Shown here one piece after another: positions 8,427 to 16,577 of a DNA stretch of 49,528 nt; positions within the stretch are counted from its first letter, which is position 1, and every line of letters begins with the position of its first letter. Source of the DNA: Candidatus Omnitrophota bacterium. GTDB lineage: Bacteria > Omnitrophota > Omnitrophia > Omnitrophales > Aquincolibacteriaceae. Made by a program: the position numbers and the translations under genes. The stretch lies in the NCBI GenBank assembly GCA_903884815.1, contig CAISGE010000029.1:1-49528 (forward strand). The letters run 5' to 3'. Under the pieces are notes generated by a model. That model did no database searches. It was not told the origin of the DNA and was given only the letters and a program-made list of their open reading frames with translations.

Positions 8427-9623
8427 TCACCCCTTTTTGACCAACTCAGCTACATTTTTGCCCATTTGATAGCAGGCTGCGAGTTGGGTGTCGTCCGGTG
8501 CATACACCACAGAAAGCAAAGGCTGAACGATCTCCACACCCGCCGCGGCGAGTGTATTCTGAAGGGACTGGATCGCGATCCCCGACCAGCCGTAAGAGCC
8601 AAAGGCGGCACCAATGCGGTTCTTCGGATGAAGCCCCTTAAGCATTTCCATGAAGGAAGTCATGTTCGGAAGAATACCGCTATCATGGTTCGAGGAACCG
8701 ACGATAAAGGCCTTCGCCTCAAGCATTTGACTGAAAACATCGGTCCGGTCTGACTGTGCCATATCATAAAGCTCCACAATCACCCCGCCCGCGTCGGTAA
8801 TCCCTTCCACGATCTTCCTCGCCATCTTCGCCGTCGAACCCCACATGGTTTCATAAACCACCACAATCTTCTTCTTGGTCAAGTTCGCGGCCCAATACTT
8901 ATACGCCTCGATCACTTTCCCGGGATTCTTCCGCCAGCTAAGTCCATGAGACGTCGCGATCATGCGGATCGGAATGGCCATCCGTTCGAGCTCCTGAATA
9001 CGCTGCGCGATCAAATGGCTGAACGGCCATAAAATACCGGCATAGTATTTCCCCACCTCTTCCATGAGGGTCTCTTCCGGGACCTCATCGTCGAAGCGTT
9101 CGCTTGTGGCGTAATGCTGGCCGAACGCGTCATTGGAAAAAAGGATCTGATCTTCGATGAGATAGCTCATCATGCTGTCGGGCCAGTGGATCATCGGGAT
9201 CTCGATAAATTGAAGCGTCTTTTTCCCGAGACTCAACCGATCCCCGGTCTTGACCGGAAAGAAGTTGAACGGCTGGTGGTAGTATCGATCGAGTCCCTGA
9301 CCTGCCTTCGCGCTTCCGTAAAGCTTGGCCTTCGGGCAATGCTTGACGATTTCCGGAAAAGCTCCGGAGTGATCGGGTTCAATGTGATTGACGATGATCG
9401 TATCGATCTTCTCGACAGGCACCACCGAACGGATCCTCTGAAGCATCTCCTCCGCGAAAGGACCATACACCGCATCAACCAATGTGATCTTCTCATCGAG
9501 GATCAGATAGGCGTTATACGTAGTCCCTCGCTTGGTCGTGAAGGTCTGGCCGTGAAAATGATGGGCATTCCAATCGATCGCCCCGACCCACCAGATATTC
9601 TCCGCGATAGGTATTGCCTTCAT
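8427..9623 (-). CDS. fprA: A-type flavoprotein FprA (rubredoxin:O2/NO reductase)
   Basis: A cytoplasmic diiron flavoprotein that reduces O2 to water and/or NO to N2O with electrons from rubredoxin or a similar donor. Residues 1-250 form the metallo-beta-lactamase-like diiron domain with His80, Glu82, Asp84 and His85 (NHIEPDHSG), His146 (HWPDS), Asp165 (SNDAFGQH) and His226 (SHGLSW), essentially the numbering of the Desulfovibrio enzyme. Residues about 255-395 form the flavodoxin domain (VYETMWGSTAKMA as phosphate loop, SSNHDSG, GSYGWSG). No rubredoxin domain is fused and no rubredoxin gene is visible here. GGAGGAG precedes the start. It leads fprA-nitroreductase-membrane protein. Confidence 0.95.
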   Translation of the reverse strand: MKAIPIAENIWWVGAIDWNAHHFHGQTFTTKRGTTYNAYLILDEKITLVDAVYGPFAEEMLQRIRSVVPVEKIDTIIVNHIEPDHSGAFPEIVKHCPKAKLYGSAKAGQGLDRYYHQPFNFFPVKTGDRLSLGKKTLQFIEIPMIHWPDSMMSYLIEDQILFSNDAFGQHYATSERFDDEVPEETLMEEVGKYYAGILWPFSHLIAQRIQELERMAIPIRMIATSHGLSWRKNPGKVIEAYKYWAANLTKKKIVVVYETMWGSTAKMARKIVEGITDAGGVIVELYDMAQSDRTDVFSQMLEAKAFIVGSSNHDSGILPNMTSFMEMLKGLHPKNRIGAAFGSYGWSGIAIQSLQNTLAAAGVEIVQPLLSVVYAPDDTQLAACYQMGKNVAELVKKG

Positions 9624-9637
9624 AAATCTCCTCCGTG

Positions 9638-9701
9638 TGTCATTCCCGAATGTTTTTGTCGGGAATCCATGGATCCCCGCTTAAAAAATGCGGGGATGAC
9701 A
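9638..9701. repeat. 64-bp double-hairpin repeat element
   Basis: Two perfect 8-bp stems in tandem (ATTCCCGA 9642-9649 with TCGGGAAT 9659-9666; ATCCCCGC 9673-9680 with GCGGGGAT 9690-9697) enclosed by a terminal inverted repeat TGTCAT/ATGACA. This is the form of the dispersed 'TCATTCCCG...GGGAAT' palindromic elements of many bacterial genomes. It sits between the ferritin stop and the FprA ribosome binding site and could end the upstream transcript. Confidence 0.7.
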
Positions 9702-9708
9702 AAAATCG

Positions 9709-10197
9709 TCATTTCCTTTGGCCCAGGATCCCGTCAAGGATCAAGAGCGAGTTGCCCGTCTTGCCGCCGATCTCAAGCTTCTGGAGAATGTCCTGCAGTT
9801 GAGCTTCTTCCTCGACCTGTTCGGTCAGGAACCAGTTGAGAAAAGCCTCGGTCGAATAATCATCTTCTTTTCTCGCGGCGCCCGCCAGATCCTTGATCTT
9901 CTGGGTCACGATCCGTTCATGTTTGAGAGACGCTTCAAAAAGCTGCGCCGCCCCGGTATATTTCTGCACCGGTGCTTCCACAGCTCCGAGGACCACATCC
10001 CCGCCTTGCTGCTGGATATACGAGTTAAACTTCACGGCGTGCTGCATTTCTTCTGTGGCCTGGAACTTGAACCATCCGGCAAAACCATTTAATCCGAGAG
10101 AAGCCGCGTAGTTCGCCATCCCGAGATAAAGGTAGGCCGAATGGAATTCGAAGTTGAGCTGTTCGTTCAAAAGCCCGGTCATTTTCTTGGTGATCAT
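9709..10197 (-). CDS. ftnA: Non-heme ferritin
   Basis: Iron storage and detoxification by ferroxidase-driven mineralisation in a 24-mer shell. The 162-residue chain has every bacterial FtnA ligand at the expected place: Glu17, Glu50 and His53 (ATEEMQH), Glu94, Gln127 and Glu130. Tyr24 in SAYLYLGM is also kept. It begins 1 nt after the ilvD stop, with GAGGGA for its ribosome binding site inside the end of ilvD, so the two are co-transcribed. Pairing ferritin with an Fe-S dehydratase and with NadA (a [4Fe-4S] enzyme) suggests a shared iron theme, but that is inference. Confidence 0.96.
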   Translation of the reverse strand: MITKKMTGLLNEQLNFEFHSAYLYLGMANYAASLGLNGFAGWFKFQATEEMQHAVKFNSYIQQQGGDVVLGAVEAPVQKYTGAAQLFEASLKHERIVTQKIKDLAGAARKEDDYSTEAFLNWFLTEQVEEEAQLQDILQKLEIGGKTGNSLLILDGILGQRK

Positions 10198-10198
10198 T

Positions 10199-11974
10199 TT
10201 ATTTCCCTCTTTTCTGTTTTGACAAGTAAAGCACTGTGTTGTCCATCACGGCGCCCGTATGAGCGCTCAAGACGTGACGGGCATAGCGTCCGAGCCAACC
10301 GCCCGTAACCTTGGGCGTGAAGGGCTTGAGTTTTGAAAGACGTTTCTTGATCTCCTTCGCAGGAAGCTCGACGTTCATCGTCCGCTTCGACGCATCGATC
10401 TTGATAATATCGCCGTCCCGGATGATCGCGATTGGCCCCCCGGCCGCGGCTTCCGGAGAAATATGTCCGATGCAAAGGCCGCGCGTCCCGCCCGAAAAAC
10501 GGCCGTCCGTGATAAGCGCCGCTTTGATATTGCGACCTTTCAAAGCGGAGGTGGGAGAAAGCATTTCCTGCATCCCCGGTCCGCCCTTGGGGCCTTCAAA
10601 ACGGATCACGACAACATCTCCGTCCTTGACCTTCCCTTCCAGGATCGCGTCCAGGGCGCTTTCCTGAGAGTCGTAGCACTTTGCGCGACCCGTGAATTGC
10701 ATCATCTCCGGATCGACCCCCGCAGTCTTCACCACCGAGCCTTCCGGGGCGATATTCCCGTAAAGGACCACAAGCCCGCCTTCTTTGGAAAACACATTCT
10801 CGCCCGCTCGGATCACATCGCCGTCCGGCTCCGGGGCCTTCTCCACCATGTTGCGGAGACTCCCCATGCAAGTCTTCAGATCCAGATTGAGCGGCGCTCG
10901 CCCGTCTTGGTGCACAGATTTCAAGATCGTGGCAATCCCGCCTTTGCGATGCACGTCCTGAATGTGAACGTCCGGGCGAGACGGGGAAACCTTGCAAACC
11001 GTGGGCGTTACTTTGGCAAGCTGATTGAGGCGCTTGATCGGGTAGTTGATCCCGGCCTCGCATGCCAGCGCCAGCGTGTGGAGGATCGTGTTGGTAGAAC
11101 CTCCCATCGCCATGTCGAGAATAAAGGCGTTATCGATCGACGCCTTCGTCACGATATCCAGCGGCCGGATGTTGTTGAGCAGCGCGTTCTCCAAGGTGTC
11201 CGCAGCCTGCTCGACCAGTTTGATCCGTTCCGGATTGATCACCCAGGTCATTTTCTGTTCGTCAGTCCATGCGGCGGCCGGAACGGTGCCGTTCCCCGGT
11301 TGCGCGAGGCCGATCGCCTCGGCCAAACAGTTCATGGAATTCGCGGTAAACATGCCGGAACAACTGCCGCAGGTCTTGCAAGAGGTGTTCGCGAGCTTTT
11401 CCAGCTGCTCATGGGACATTTTCCCGGCGGCCTCTTTCCCAACTCCCTCGAAAACAGTGATAAGATCCGACTTGTTCTGCCCGGCAAGCATCGCACCGCC
11501 GCTCACATAAACCGACGGGATATTCAGCCGCACCATGGCGTTCAGCATGGCCGGCACGATCTTGTCGCAGTTCCCGATCCCGATCCAGCCATCACAAGGG
11601 TGCGCTCCGACAATGCTTTCGATCTGGTCGGTGATCAGCTCACGGGACGGAAGCGAATACTTCATCCCAAAATGCCCCATGGCGATACCGTCGCAGATCG
11701 CGGCACCGATATTGGCATACCAGACGTTATAACCTTTGGCCTTAAGCGCGGCGACAAGCTTCTCCCCGAGAACGTTCAGGTGCATGTGCCCCGGGATGTG
11801 CGTCGTGTAGGAATTGATCACGGTCACGAATTTCTTCTGACGATCCGACACCTTATCAAGAATGCCCGCCGCCACCATCAGCCCCGCGGCCGGCAGCATG
11901 TGAGTGCCATCGCCAATCACGCGGCTTCCATGTTTTTGTATGGCCTCGATCCCGGAGTTCACGGCTTTTCTCAT
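10199..11974 (-). CDS. ilvD: Dihydroxy-acid dehydratase
   Basis: Dehydrates 2,3-dihydroxy-isovalerate and its isoleucine counterpart in branched-chain amino acid synthesis. The 591-aa IlvD/Edd protein has PGHMHL (60s) in place of the PCNMHL form; candidate Fe-S cysteines are Cys94 (ICDGIAMGH), Cys136 (GNCDK) and Cys205 (CGSCSGMFTANSM). GGSTNT, and the C-terminal GRFSGGTRG swivel motif, are present. This PGHMHL/CDGIAMGH type is also used by sugar-acid dehydratases, so substrate is not certain. It follows nadA by 21 nt and no other ilv gene is in the window. Confidence 0.92.
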   Translation of the reverse strand: MRKAVNSGIEAIQKHGSRVIGDGTHMLPAAGLMVAAGILDKVSDRQKKFVTVINSYTTHIPGHMHLNVLGEKLVAALKAKGYNVWYANIGAAICDGIAMGHFGMKYSLPSRELITDQIESIVGAHPCDGWIGIGNCDKIVPAMLNAMVRLNIPSVYVSGGAMLAGQNKSDLITVFEGVGKEAAGKMSHEQLEKLANTSCKTCGSCSGMFTANSMNCLAEAIGLAQPGNGTVPAAAWTDEQKMTWVINPERIKLVEQAADTLENALLNNIRPLDIVTKASIDNAFILDMAMGGSTNTILHTLALACEAGINYPIKRLNQLAKVTPTVCKVSPSRPDVHIQDVHRKGGIATILKSVHQDGRAPLNLDLKTCMGSLRNMVEKAPEPDGDVIRAGENVFSKEGGLVVLYGNIAPEGSVVKTAGVDPEMMQFTGRAKCYDSQESALDAILEGKVKDGDVVVIRFEGPKGGPGMQEMLSPTSALKGRNIKAALITDGRFSGGTRGLCIGHISPEAAAGGPIAIIRDGDIIKIDASKRTMNVELPAKEIKKRLSKLKPFTPKVTGGWLGRYARHVLSAHTGAVMDNTVLYLSKQKRGK

Positions 11975-11995
11975 CGGATTCTTTTCACTCCTTAT

Positions 11996-12952
11996 TTAAG
12001 ATTTCTTTGCGACAGCGCCCGTGTATTGCAACATCGCGTCCACCGCCGCTTTGGCGCGAACACGGACACTCTCGTCCACCTTCACCACATACTGCATTTT
12101 CTCAAGAGAGACCTTCACATCCTTCAACGTGGTCATTTTCATCATCGGACAGATCAGATAATCCGACGCCACATGGAACACCTTGTCGGGATTTTCATTC
12201 TGCAGGCGATGGAGCAATCCAACCTCGGTCCCAACGATAAAAGAAGCCCCCGCCGGTTGGGCTTTGGCATACGCCAGCATGCCCGACGTGCTTCCCACAA
12301 AATCCGCGAGTTCCAGGGTCTCAGGTTTGCATTCGGGATGCATGATCACCTGCGCCCCCGGCCATTTCTTTCTCGCCGCCGCCACCGCGAAAGTCGAGAG
12401 AAGCGCGTGCGTCGGGCAGCAACCGTCCCACAAGATCAACTCCCGGCCCGTCACCTTGGCCGCGTAATGTCCCAGGTTGTAGTCCGGCACAAAAATAATC
12501 GGACGGTGACGATCGACCGACTGGACGATCTGGACGGCGTTGGCGGAAGTGCAGCAAATATCGGTTTCCGCCTTGACCTCCGCGGAGCTATTCACATAGG
12601 TCACCACCACGGCGTCCGGATGTTTTTTCTTCATCGCGCGAAGCTGGTCTGCGGTCGCATATTCCGCGAGAGTACAGCCGGCTTCCAGCACCGGCAAGAG
12701 CACCGTCTTATCCGGAGAAAGGATCGCGGCGGTTTCGCCCATAAAGCGCACGCCGCAGAAGACGATCACTTTGGCCGGAGTTTTGGCCGCAATCCGGCTG
12801 AGCTCCAGAGAGTCCCCGGTGTAATCGGCAAGATCCTGGATCTCGGGTGGTTGATAATTATGCGCCAGGATCACGGCCTCCCGCTCCTTTTTGAGGAGGT
12901 CGATCTGCCGGAGAAGCTCCTGCGCTAACGTGTCGTTAGGAAGATGATTCAT
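11996..12952 (-). CDS. nadA: Quinolinate synthase A
   Basis: Condenses iminoaspartate with dihydroxyacetone phosphate to quinolinate in de novo NAD synthesis. Length 318 aa is normal for the short bacterial type. The three [4Fe-4S] ligands are visible as Cys93 (AGCTLAEYA), Cys178 or Cys179 (WDGCCPTH) and Cys268 (YLICPMMK); substrate motifs AHNYQ, FCGVRFMGETA, TYVNSSAEVKA and HPEC are intact. nadB and nadC are not in the window. It is first in nadA-ilvD-ftnA, with a plausible promoter at 12980-13008. Confidence 0.97.
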   Translation of the reverse strand: MNHLPNDTLAQELLRQIDLLKKEREAVILAHNYQPPEIQDLADYTGDSLELSRIAAKTPAKVIVFCGVRFMGETAAILSPDKTVLLPVLEAGCTLAEYATADQLRAMKKKHPDAVVVTYVNSSAEVKAETDICCTSANAVQIVQSVDRHRPIIFVPDYNLGHYAAKVTGRELILWDGCCPTHALLSTFAVAAARKKWPGAQVIMHPECKPETLELADFVGSTSGMLAYAKAQPAGASFIVGTEVGLLHRLQNENPDKVFHVASDYLICPMMKMTTLKDVKVSLEKMQYVVKVDESVRVRAKAAVDAMLQYTGAVAKKS

Positions 12953-12979
12953 TTTTATCCTGCCTCTAGAGTGGCGCTA

Positions 12980-13008
12980 AGTTTACTTTCTTTTAGCGTC
13001 CCTTGCAA
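12980..13008 (-). promoter_or_regulatory. Candidate promoter for nadA-ilvD-ftnA
   Basis: On the minus strand TTGCAA (13003-13008) is spaced 17 bp from TAAACT (12980-12985), each 4 of 6 to consensus, about 30 nt upstream of the nadA start. Read by eye. Confidence 0.35.
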
Positions 13009-13026
13009 GTTGAGAACCCCCCGCCA

Positions 13027-13824
13027 CTAAGCGGGTTCTTGACCCCTTCGCCAATCCGTCGAAGGCTGGCATAAAGGATTGCTCTTTTCCCGTTTGGATT
13101 CATAAACACTGCGTACCCGGACACCGTCGCCGCAGGCCTCACGAAAGATCCGGGTGATCGGCTCAAGTTCCTCGGGTGGCAGGGGCTTCACGGCACAGGA
13201 GCGGAGCGGTGTATTGATCTCGATCTCCTCCGGATGGATCTCCCGGGCAAGCGAGACGATGCCCGCAGCGTCTTTCTTGTTGCTCGCGATGAACATCACT
13301 TGCAGGGTCAAATGGCCGTGATAGATCTTGCGGAAGGCCTTAAGGCCGTCCACGATCTCGACCAAAGTGATCTCGGGGCTCGGATGGTTGACATTCTTTA
13401 AGAAATCTCCCGAAGAGGCATCGAGTTTAGCCTCGATGCGGTCGGCAAGCCTCAGATCCTCTTGAACGTCCCGTCGCGAAATGAGAGAAGCGTTGGTGAT
13501 CACGGCGATCTTTTCTTTCCGGATCGAACGGATCCCCCGGATCATATCCCCCAAATTCTTCGCGAGGGTCGGCTCCCCGCTTCCGGCAAACGTGATGTAA
13601 TCCAGCTCGAGATCCGGCAAAGCGCGGATCTCTTTAAGAAGGGCCTCGGTCGGAACGAATACTTCCCGGTCTTTCGGAAAAACCTCCGTCCGTCCCACCT
13701 GGCAATACACGCAATCGAACGTACAAGTTTTCTTGAGGGTGGACACCGGGTCCACGCCCAAAGACTTCCCGATCCTCCAGGAAGTGACAGGCCCATAGAT
13801 GTATTTGTGTTTCGGTTGATCCAT
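13027..13824 (-). CDS. Radical SAM protein (COG0731-like)
   Basis: A radical S-adenosylmethionine enzyme of unknown product. The cluster motif CX3CX2C is seen at Cys34, Cys38 and Cys41 (CTFDCVYC), preceded by GPVTSWRIGKSLGVDP, the hallmark of this widespread uncharacterised group. The SAM-binding GSGEPTL follows near residue 80. The C-terminal 60 residues (about 205-265) have a charged tail and a single cysteine; no second cluster domain is present. Length 265 aa fits the group. It is flanked by the nadA promoter region and by a bidirectional terminator, so it is probably monocistronic. Confidence 0.88.
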   Translation of the reverse strand: MDQPKHKYIYGPVTSWRIGKSLGVDPVSTLKKTCTFDCVYCQVGRTEVFPKDREVFVPTEALLKEIRALPDLELDYITFAGSGEPTLAKNLGDMIRGIRSIRKEKIAVITNASLISRRDVQEDLRLADRIEAKLDASSGDFLKNVNHPSPEITLVEIVDGLKAFRKIYHGHLTLQVMFIASNKKDAAGIVSLAREIHPEEIEINTPLRSCAVKPLPPEELEPITRIFREACGDGVRVRSVYESKREKSNPLCQPSTDWRRGQEPA

Positions 13825-13844
13825 CGCTCGCGTTTCCTATAGAG

Positions 13845-13879
13845 AAAAACCCCCTCAGCAGTTCTCCCGGGGGGTTTTT
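13845..13879 (-). terminator. Bidirectional intrinsic terminator after hcp
   Basis: AAAAACCCCC (13845-13854) pairs with GGGGGTTTTT (13870-13879) around a 15-nt loop. Minus-strand transcripts from hcp reach it after about 120 nt and meet a T-run; it works equally on the plus strand. It also separates the hcp operon from the radical SAM gene. Confidence 0.8.
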
Positions 13880-13901
13880 CAAATCACCTTCATTTAAGCA
13901 C

Positions 13902-13983
13902 GGAATCCCTCTTTCGCAAAAGGGATTCCCAAAACACCCCATCAATTCCGGGAATTGGTACGGTAAAACCAATTCCCGGAATT
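13902..13983. repeat. Two perfect hairpins downstream of hcp
   Basis: First hairpin: GGAATCCC (13902-13909) with GGGATTCC (13922-13929). Second: a 16-bp perfect stem, AATTCCGGGAATTGGT (13944-13959) with its exact complement (13968-13983), 8-nt loop. With the terminator at 13845-13879 this makes three consecutive stem-loops in the 3' region of the hcp transcript, able to act as RNA stabilisers or terminators. Confidence 0.75.
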
Positions 13984-13999
13984 AAGCGGGTAAAACCTT

Positions 14000-15676
14000 T
14001 TACACCTTCGCGGTCCCTAAGATCGCAGCGAGATCTTCTTTCGCCGTGGTCACGGGCTTGAGGTTGAACTTTTCAACAAGCACGTTCAACACATTCGAGC
14101 TCACAAAGGCCGGCAAAGAAGGCCCTATACGGATGTTCTTGATCCCCAGGGATAAGAGCGTCAGGAGGATGCAAACCGCCTTCTGCTCATACCAGGAAAG
14201 GATCATCGAAAGCGGTAGCTCATTGACACCGCATCCAAAGGCCCCGGCAAGCGCAAGCGCCACCTGGATCGCGGAATAAGCGTCATTGCACTGCCCCATA
14301 TCGAGAAGTCTCGGAATACCGCCGATATCCCCGAACTCGAGCTTGTTGAAACGGAACTTCCCGCAAGCGAGCGTCAGGATCACGCAATCCTTCGGCACTT
14401 CCTGCGCGAAGTCCGTGTAATAGTTCCGGCCGGGTTTCGCCCCGTCGCATCCGCCGACCAGAAAGAAATGCTTGATCAGCCCGGCCTTCACGGCACCCAC
14501 CACTTTGTCCGCGACGCCCAATACAGCATTATGGCCGAACCCGACCACAATGTTTTTCGCCGCGACGTCCGCGGGAAAACCCCCGGCCTTGATCGCGGCC
14601 TGGATCACCCGGCTAAAATCCTTTTTGCCGTTCACCGCGGAAATATGCTCCACGTCCGGCCACGCCACAAGCCCCGTCGTAAAGATCCGGCTCTTGTAAC
14701 TTGCGCGTGGTTCCTGGATGCAGTTAGTGGTCATCAGGATCGATCCCGGAAAAGCATCAAACTCCCTGGCTTGGTCCTGCCAAGCCCCGCCGTAATTGGC
14801 GACAAGGTGTTTATACGCCTTAAGCTTCGGGTAGCCATGCGCCGGCAGCATTTCGCCGTGCGTGTAGATACTGATCCCTTTGCCTTCGGTTTGCTGTAGG
14901 AGTTGTTCGAGATCAAGCAGGTCGTGACCCGAAACGAGGATCGCCGGACCTTTTTTCACGCCGAGCGAAACCCCGGTCGGAATCGGATGCCCGAAATGAT
15001 CCGTGTGAGCCTTGTCCAGGATCTCAAGACATTTCAGATTCACAAGACCGAACTCCATATTGAGTCCCACGAGATCGCCCACGGTAAGACTGTTATCCGT
15101 GATCGCACGCAATCCCTTATGGAAAAACGCCGTCACGGACTCATCCTCACGTCCGAGAACCATGGCATGGTCCGCATAAGCCGCCATCCCCTTGAGTCCA
15201 TAGAGAAGAAGCTCGCGAAGACTGCGGATATCCTCATTAAGGGTCTTGTCAGAAAGGATCCCCACCGCTTCTCCCTGCTCCTCAAGCCCGGGCAACGTGA
15301 TCGCGGGCTTCCAGGCAGCCGCCGCAGGAAGCACGCCGTCAAACTCACGACCGTTCTTCTTGCTATAACCTGCCAGAAAAAGCTTCTTGATCTCTTCTTT
15401 GACATGATAAGCGCGCAAAAGTGTCTCGTGCAATCTCTGCGGATCAAAGTCCACATTCGTAACAGTGGCAAAAAGCGCCTCGATCACGAAAAGATCCGCC
15501 GAGCGATCTTTGATCCCGATCTCACGGGCCAAGAACGCATAAATGGAGATCCCCTTCGCCGCATGGATCAAAAGATCCTGCAGCGACGCCACTTCCGGCG
15601 TTTTGCCGCACACGCCTTTCGAGTCACAGCCTTTCCGCTTGGATGTCTGTTCGCACTGATAGCAAAACATACTCAT
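14000..15676 (-). CDS. hcp: Hybrid cluster protein Hcp (hydroxylamine/NO reductase)
   Basis: A cytoplasmic Fe-S enzyme that reduces NO (to N2O) or hydroxylamine and is part of nitrosative stress defence. The N-terminal cluster motif is C5-x2-C8-x8-C17-x5-C23, the spacing of the [4Fe-4S] class found in strict anaerobes. Hybrid-cluster motifs are seen as GHDLLDLEQLL, THGEMLPAHGYP, TTNCIQEP, GCDGAKPGRNYYTDFA, LACGKFRF and MILSWYEQKAVCILLTLLSL. Length from the ATG at 15676 is 558 aa. This start overlaps the stop of the upstream cysteine-rich gene by 4 nt (ATGA) and has GGGAG nearby. No hcr reductase gene follows, so the electron donor is unknown. Confidence 0.96.
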   Translation of the reverse strand: MSMFCYQCEQTSKRKGCDSKGVCGKTPEVASLQDLLIHAAKGISIYAFLAREIGIKDRSADLFVIEALFATVTNVDFDPQRLHETLLRAYHVKEEIKKLFLAGYSKKNGREFDGVLPAAAAWKPAITLPGLEEQGEAVGILSDKTLNEDIRSLRELLLYGLKGMAAYADHAMVLGREDESVTAFFHKGLRAITDNSLTVGDLVGLNMEFGLVNLKCLEILDKAHTDHFGHPIPTGVSLGVKKGPAILVSGHDLLDLEQLLQQTEGKGISIYTHGEMLPAHGYPKLKAYKHLVANYGGAWQDQAREFDAFPGSILMTTNCIQEPRASYKSRIFTTGLVAWPDVEHISAVNGKKDFSRVIQAAIKAGGFPADVAAKNIVVGFGHNAVLGVADKVVGAVKAGLIKHFFLVGGCDGAKPGRNYYTDFAQEVPKDCVILTLACGKFRFNKLEFGDIGGIPRLLDMGQCNDAYSAIQVALALAGAFGCGVNELPLSMILSWYEQKAVCILLTLLSLGIKNIRIGPSLPAFVSSNVLNVLVEKFNLKPVTTAKEDLAAILGTAKV

Positions 15677-15909
15677 TTTGATTTTCTCCCTTGGTTTGTG
15701 CCTGCGCCTTTCAGCCCAAGCTTTTTCTTTGTTGCGATTTTTAAATGTTTCACTCCCCCACTCCAGCCATCGGGCCATGATCGCCGCACTAAGCCCGGAT
15801 CCTGCATACGAACCTTGCCGTGTAGCTCACAACCCCGCTGGGTCGGATAACAATTCTTTTTCAGTTTCCCGCATCTCTCGCCCTCGATATGAGGACAACC
15901 CCAACTCAT
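15673..15909 (-). CDS. Small cysteine-rich protein, translationally coupled to hcp
   Basis: A 78-residue protein with four evenly spaced cysteines near the N-terminus (Cys5, 13, 20, 27: C-x7-C-x6-C-x6-C) and His7 and His30, then a basic C-terminal half (KIATKKKLGLKG). The cysteine pattern suggests a bound metal or small Fe-S site. Start ATG at 15909 has AAAGG 5 nt upstream. The stop TGA overlaps the hcp start (ATGA), arguing that both are made from one coupled message. No family is recognised. A role as electron donor, metal chaperone or NO sensor for Hcp is inference. The first part of the longer frame upstream (to 16080) overlaps the hemerythrin gene and is not used. Confidence 0.65.
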   Translation of the reverse strand: MSWGCPHIEGERCGKLKKNCYPTQRGCELHGKVRMQDPGLVRRSWPDGWSGGVKHLKIATKKKLGLKGAGTNQGRKSK

Positions 15910-15946
15910 AAAAACCTTTCCCTCAATTCCCTGGTGTTTTTTTACT

Positions 15947-16573
15947 TTAATGCCCGCAACATCCCCCCGATTCATGATGGCCGCAAGACACGGGGGCTTC
16001 AGCTTCCACCTGTTGAGATTTGACCTGAAACCGTTCCGCAAGAGCCCGCGCTTTTTGGGTATAAAAGTCGAGCCCCACATCCTTGGAAATGGCGAGCTCC
16101 TCGGCGCGGAACGCCCGGAGCAATTTCTCCTGCTGTTCAGAGCTCAGATTTTCATTAGCCATTGCAAAGAGGCAGTGATCTTCTTTTTCGATATGCTCAC
16201 GAAGCAGGGGGATATACGCCCGGGCCGCGGTTAAAAAATCCTTCAGCACTGCCGCATTCCCATGTTCAAAAGCAACAACGGCTGTTTCCATTTTCCCAAC
16301 AAGACTGCGCCCCATCTCGTGCTCCGCAAGCATCACGCCGGTCGGACCGCCATCACGCGGCATCCCGAGGGCTTCCAGAAGAACGAATAAATGTTGTTCC
16401 TCCTTAGCATGGTGGGAGCGATCCGCGAACCCACGGAAAAAATCGATCATGTCGCGCGCCGCGTCACAGTCAAGCCGTTTGCTTTCCTCACTGGAGTCTG
16501 CCATTTTCTCAAGACACTCCAACACTTGTTCGATAACGCGGTGTTCACTTTCCAATATGTCCGTCGCTTTCAT
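15947..16573 (-). CDS. Hemerythrin-like domain protein
   Basis: A four-helix bundle diiron protein of the hemerythrin HHE family, 208 aa from the ATG at 16573 (AAAGG 8 nt upstream). Iron ligands are visible: His in LESEHRVIEQ, HHAKEEQH, AEHEMGR, and REHIEKEDH. Such proteins bind O2 or NO or repair iron-sulfur centres (RIC/YtfE relatives share this core). A distinctive Cys/His tail closes the protein (CGHHESGGCCGH), which could bind extra metal. It begins 4 nt after the ptsI stop and 37 nt before the cysteine-rich gene, in the same Rrf2-controlled operon. The family fits a role in NO/O2 defence next to Hcp. Confidence 0.9.
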   Translation of the reverse strand: MKATDILESEHRVIEQVLECLEKMADSSEESKRLDCDAARDMIDFFRGFADRSHHAKEEQHLFVLLEALGMPRDGGPTGVMLAEHEMGRSLVGKMETAVVAFEHGNAAVLKDFLTAARAYIPLLREHIEKEDHCLFAMANENLSSEQQEKLLRAFRAEELAISKDVGLDFYTQKARALAERFQVKSQQVEAEAPVSCGHHESGGCCGH

Positions 16574-16577
16574 GGGC

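Noticed and set aside
10463..12928. An 821-codon open frame on the plus strand
   Set aside because: It lies opposite ilvD and nadA, both unmistakable. It shows a biased, Arg/His-rich composition and no domain. It is an antisense shadow of high-GC codon bias.
7457..12952. A single operon from nadA to the small membrane protein
   Set aside because: The double-hairpin repeat between ferritin and fprA and the long gap argue for at least two transcription units; not asserted.
14903..15850. A 315-codon plus-strand frame
   Set aside because: Antisense to hcp, which is certain. No domain signature.
15910..16080. Longer N-terminal extension of the Cys-rich gene
   Set aside because: It overlaps the hemerythrin gene in another frame and lacks a ribosome binding site, whereas ATG 15909 has one.
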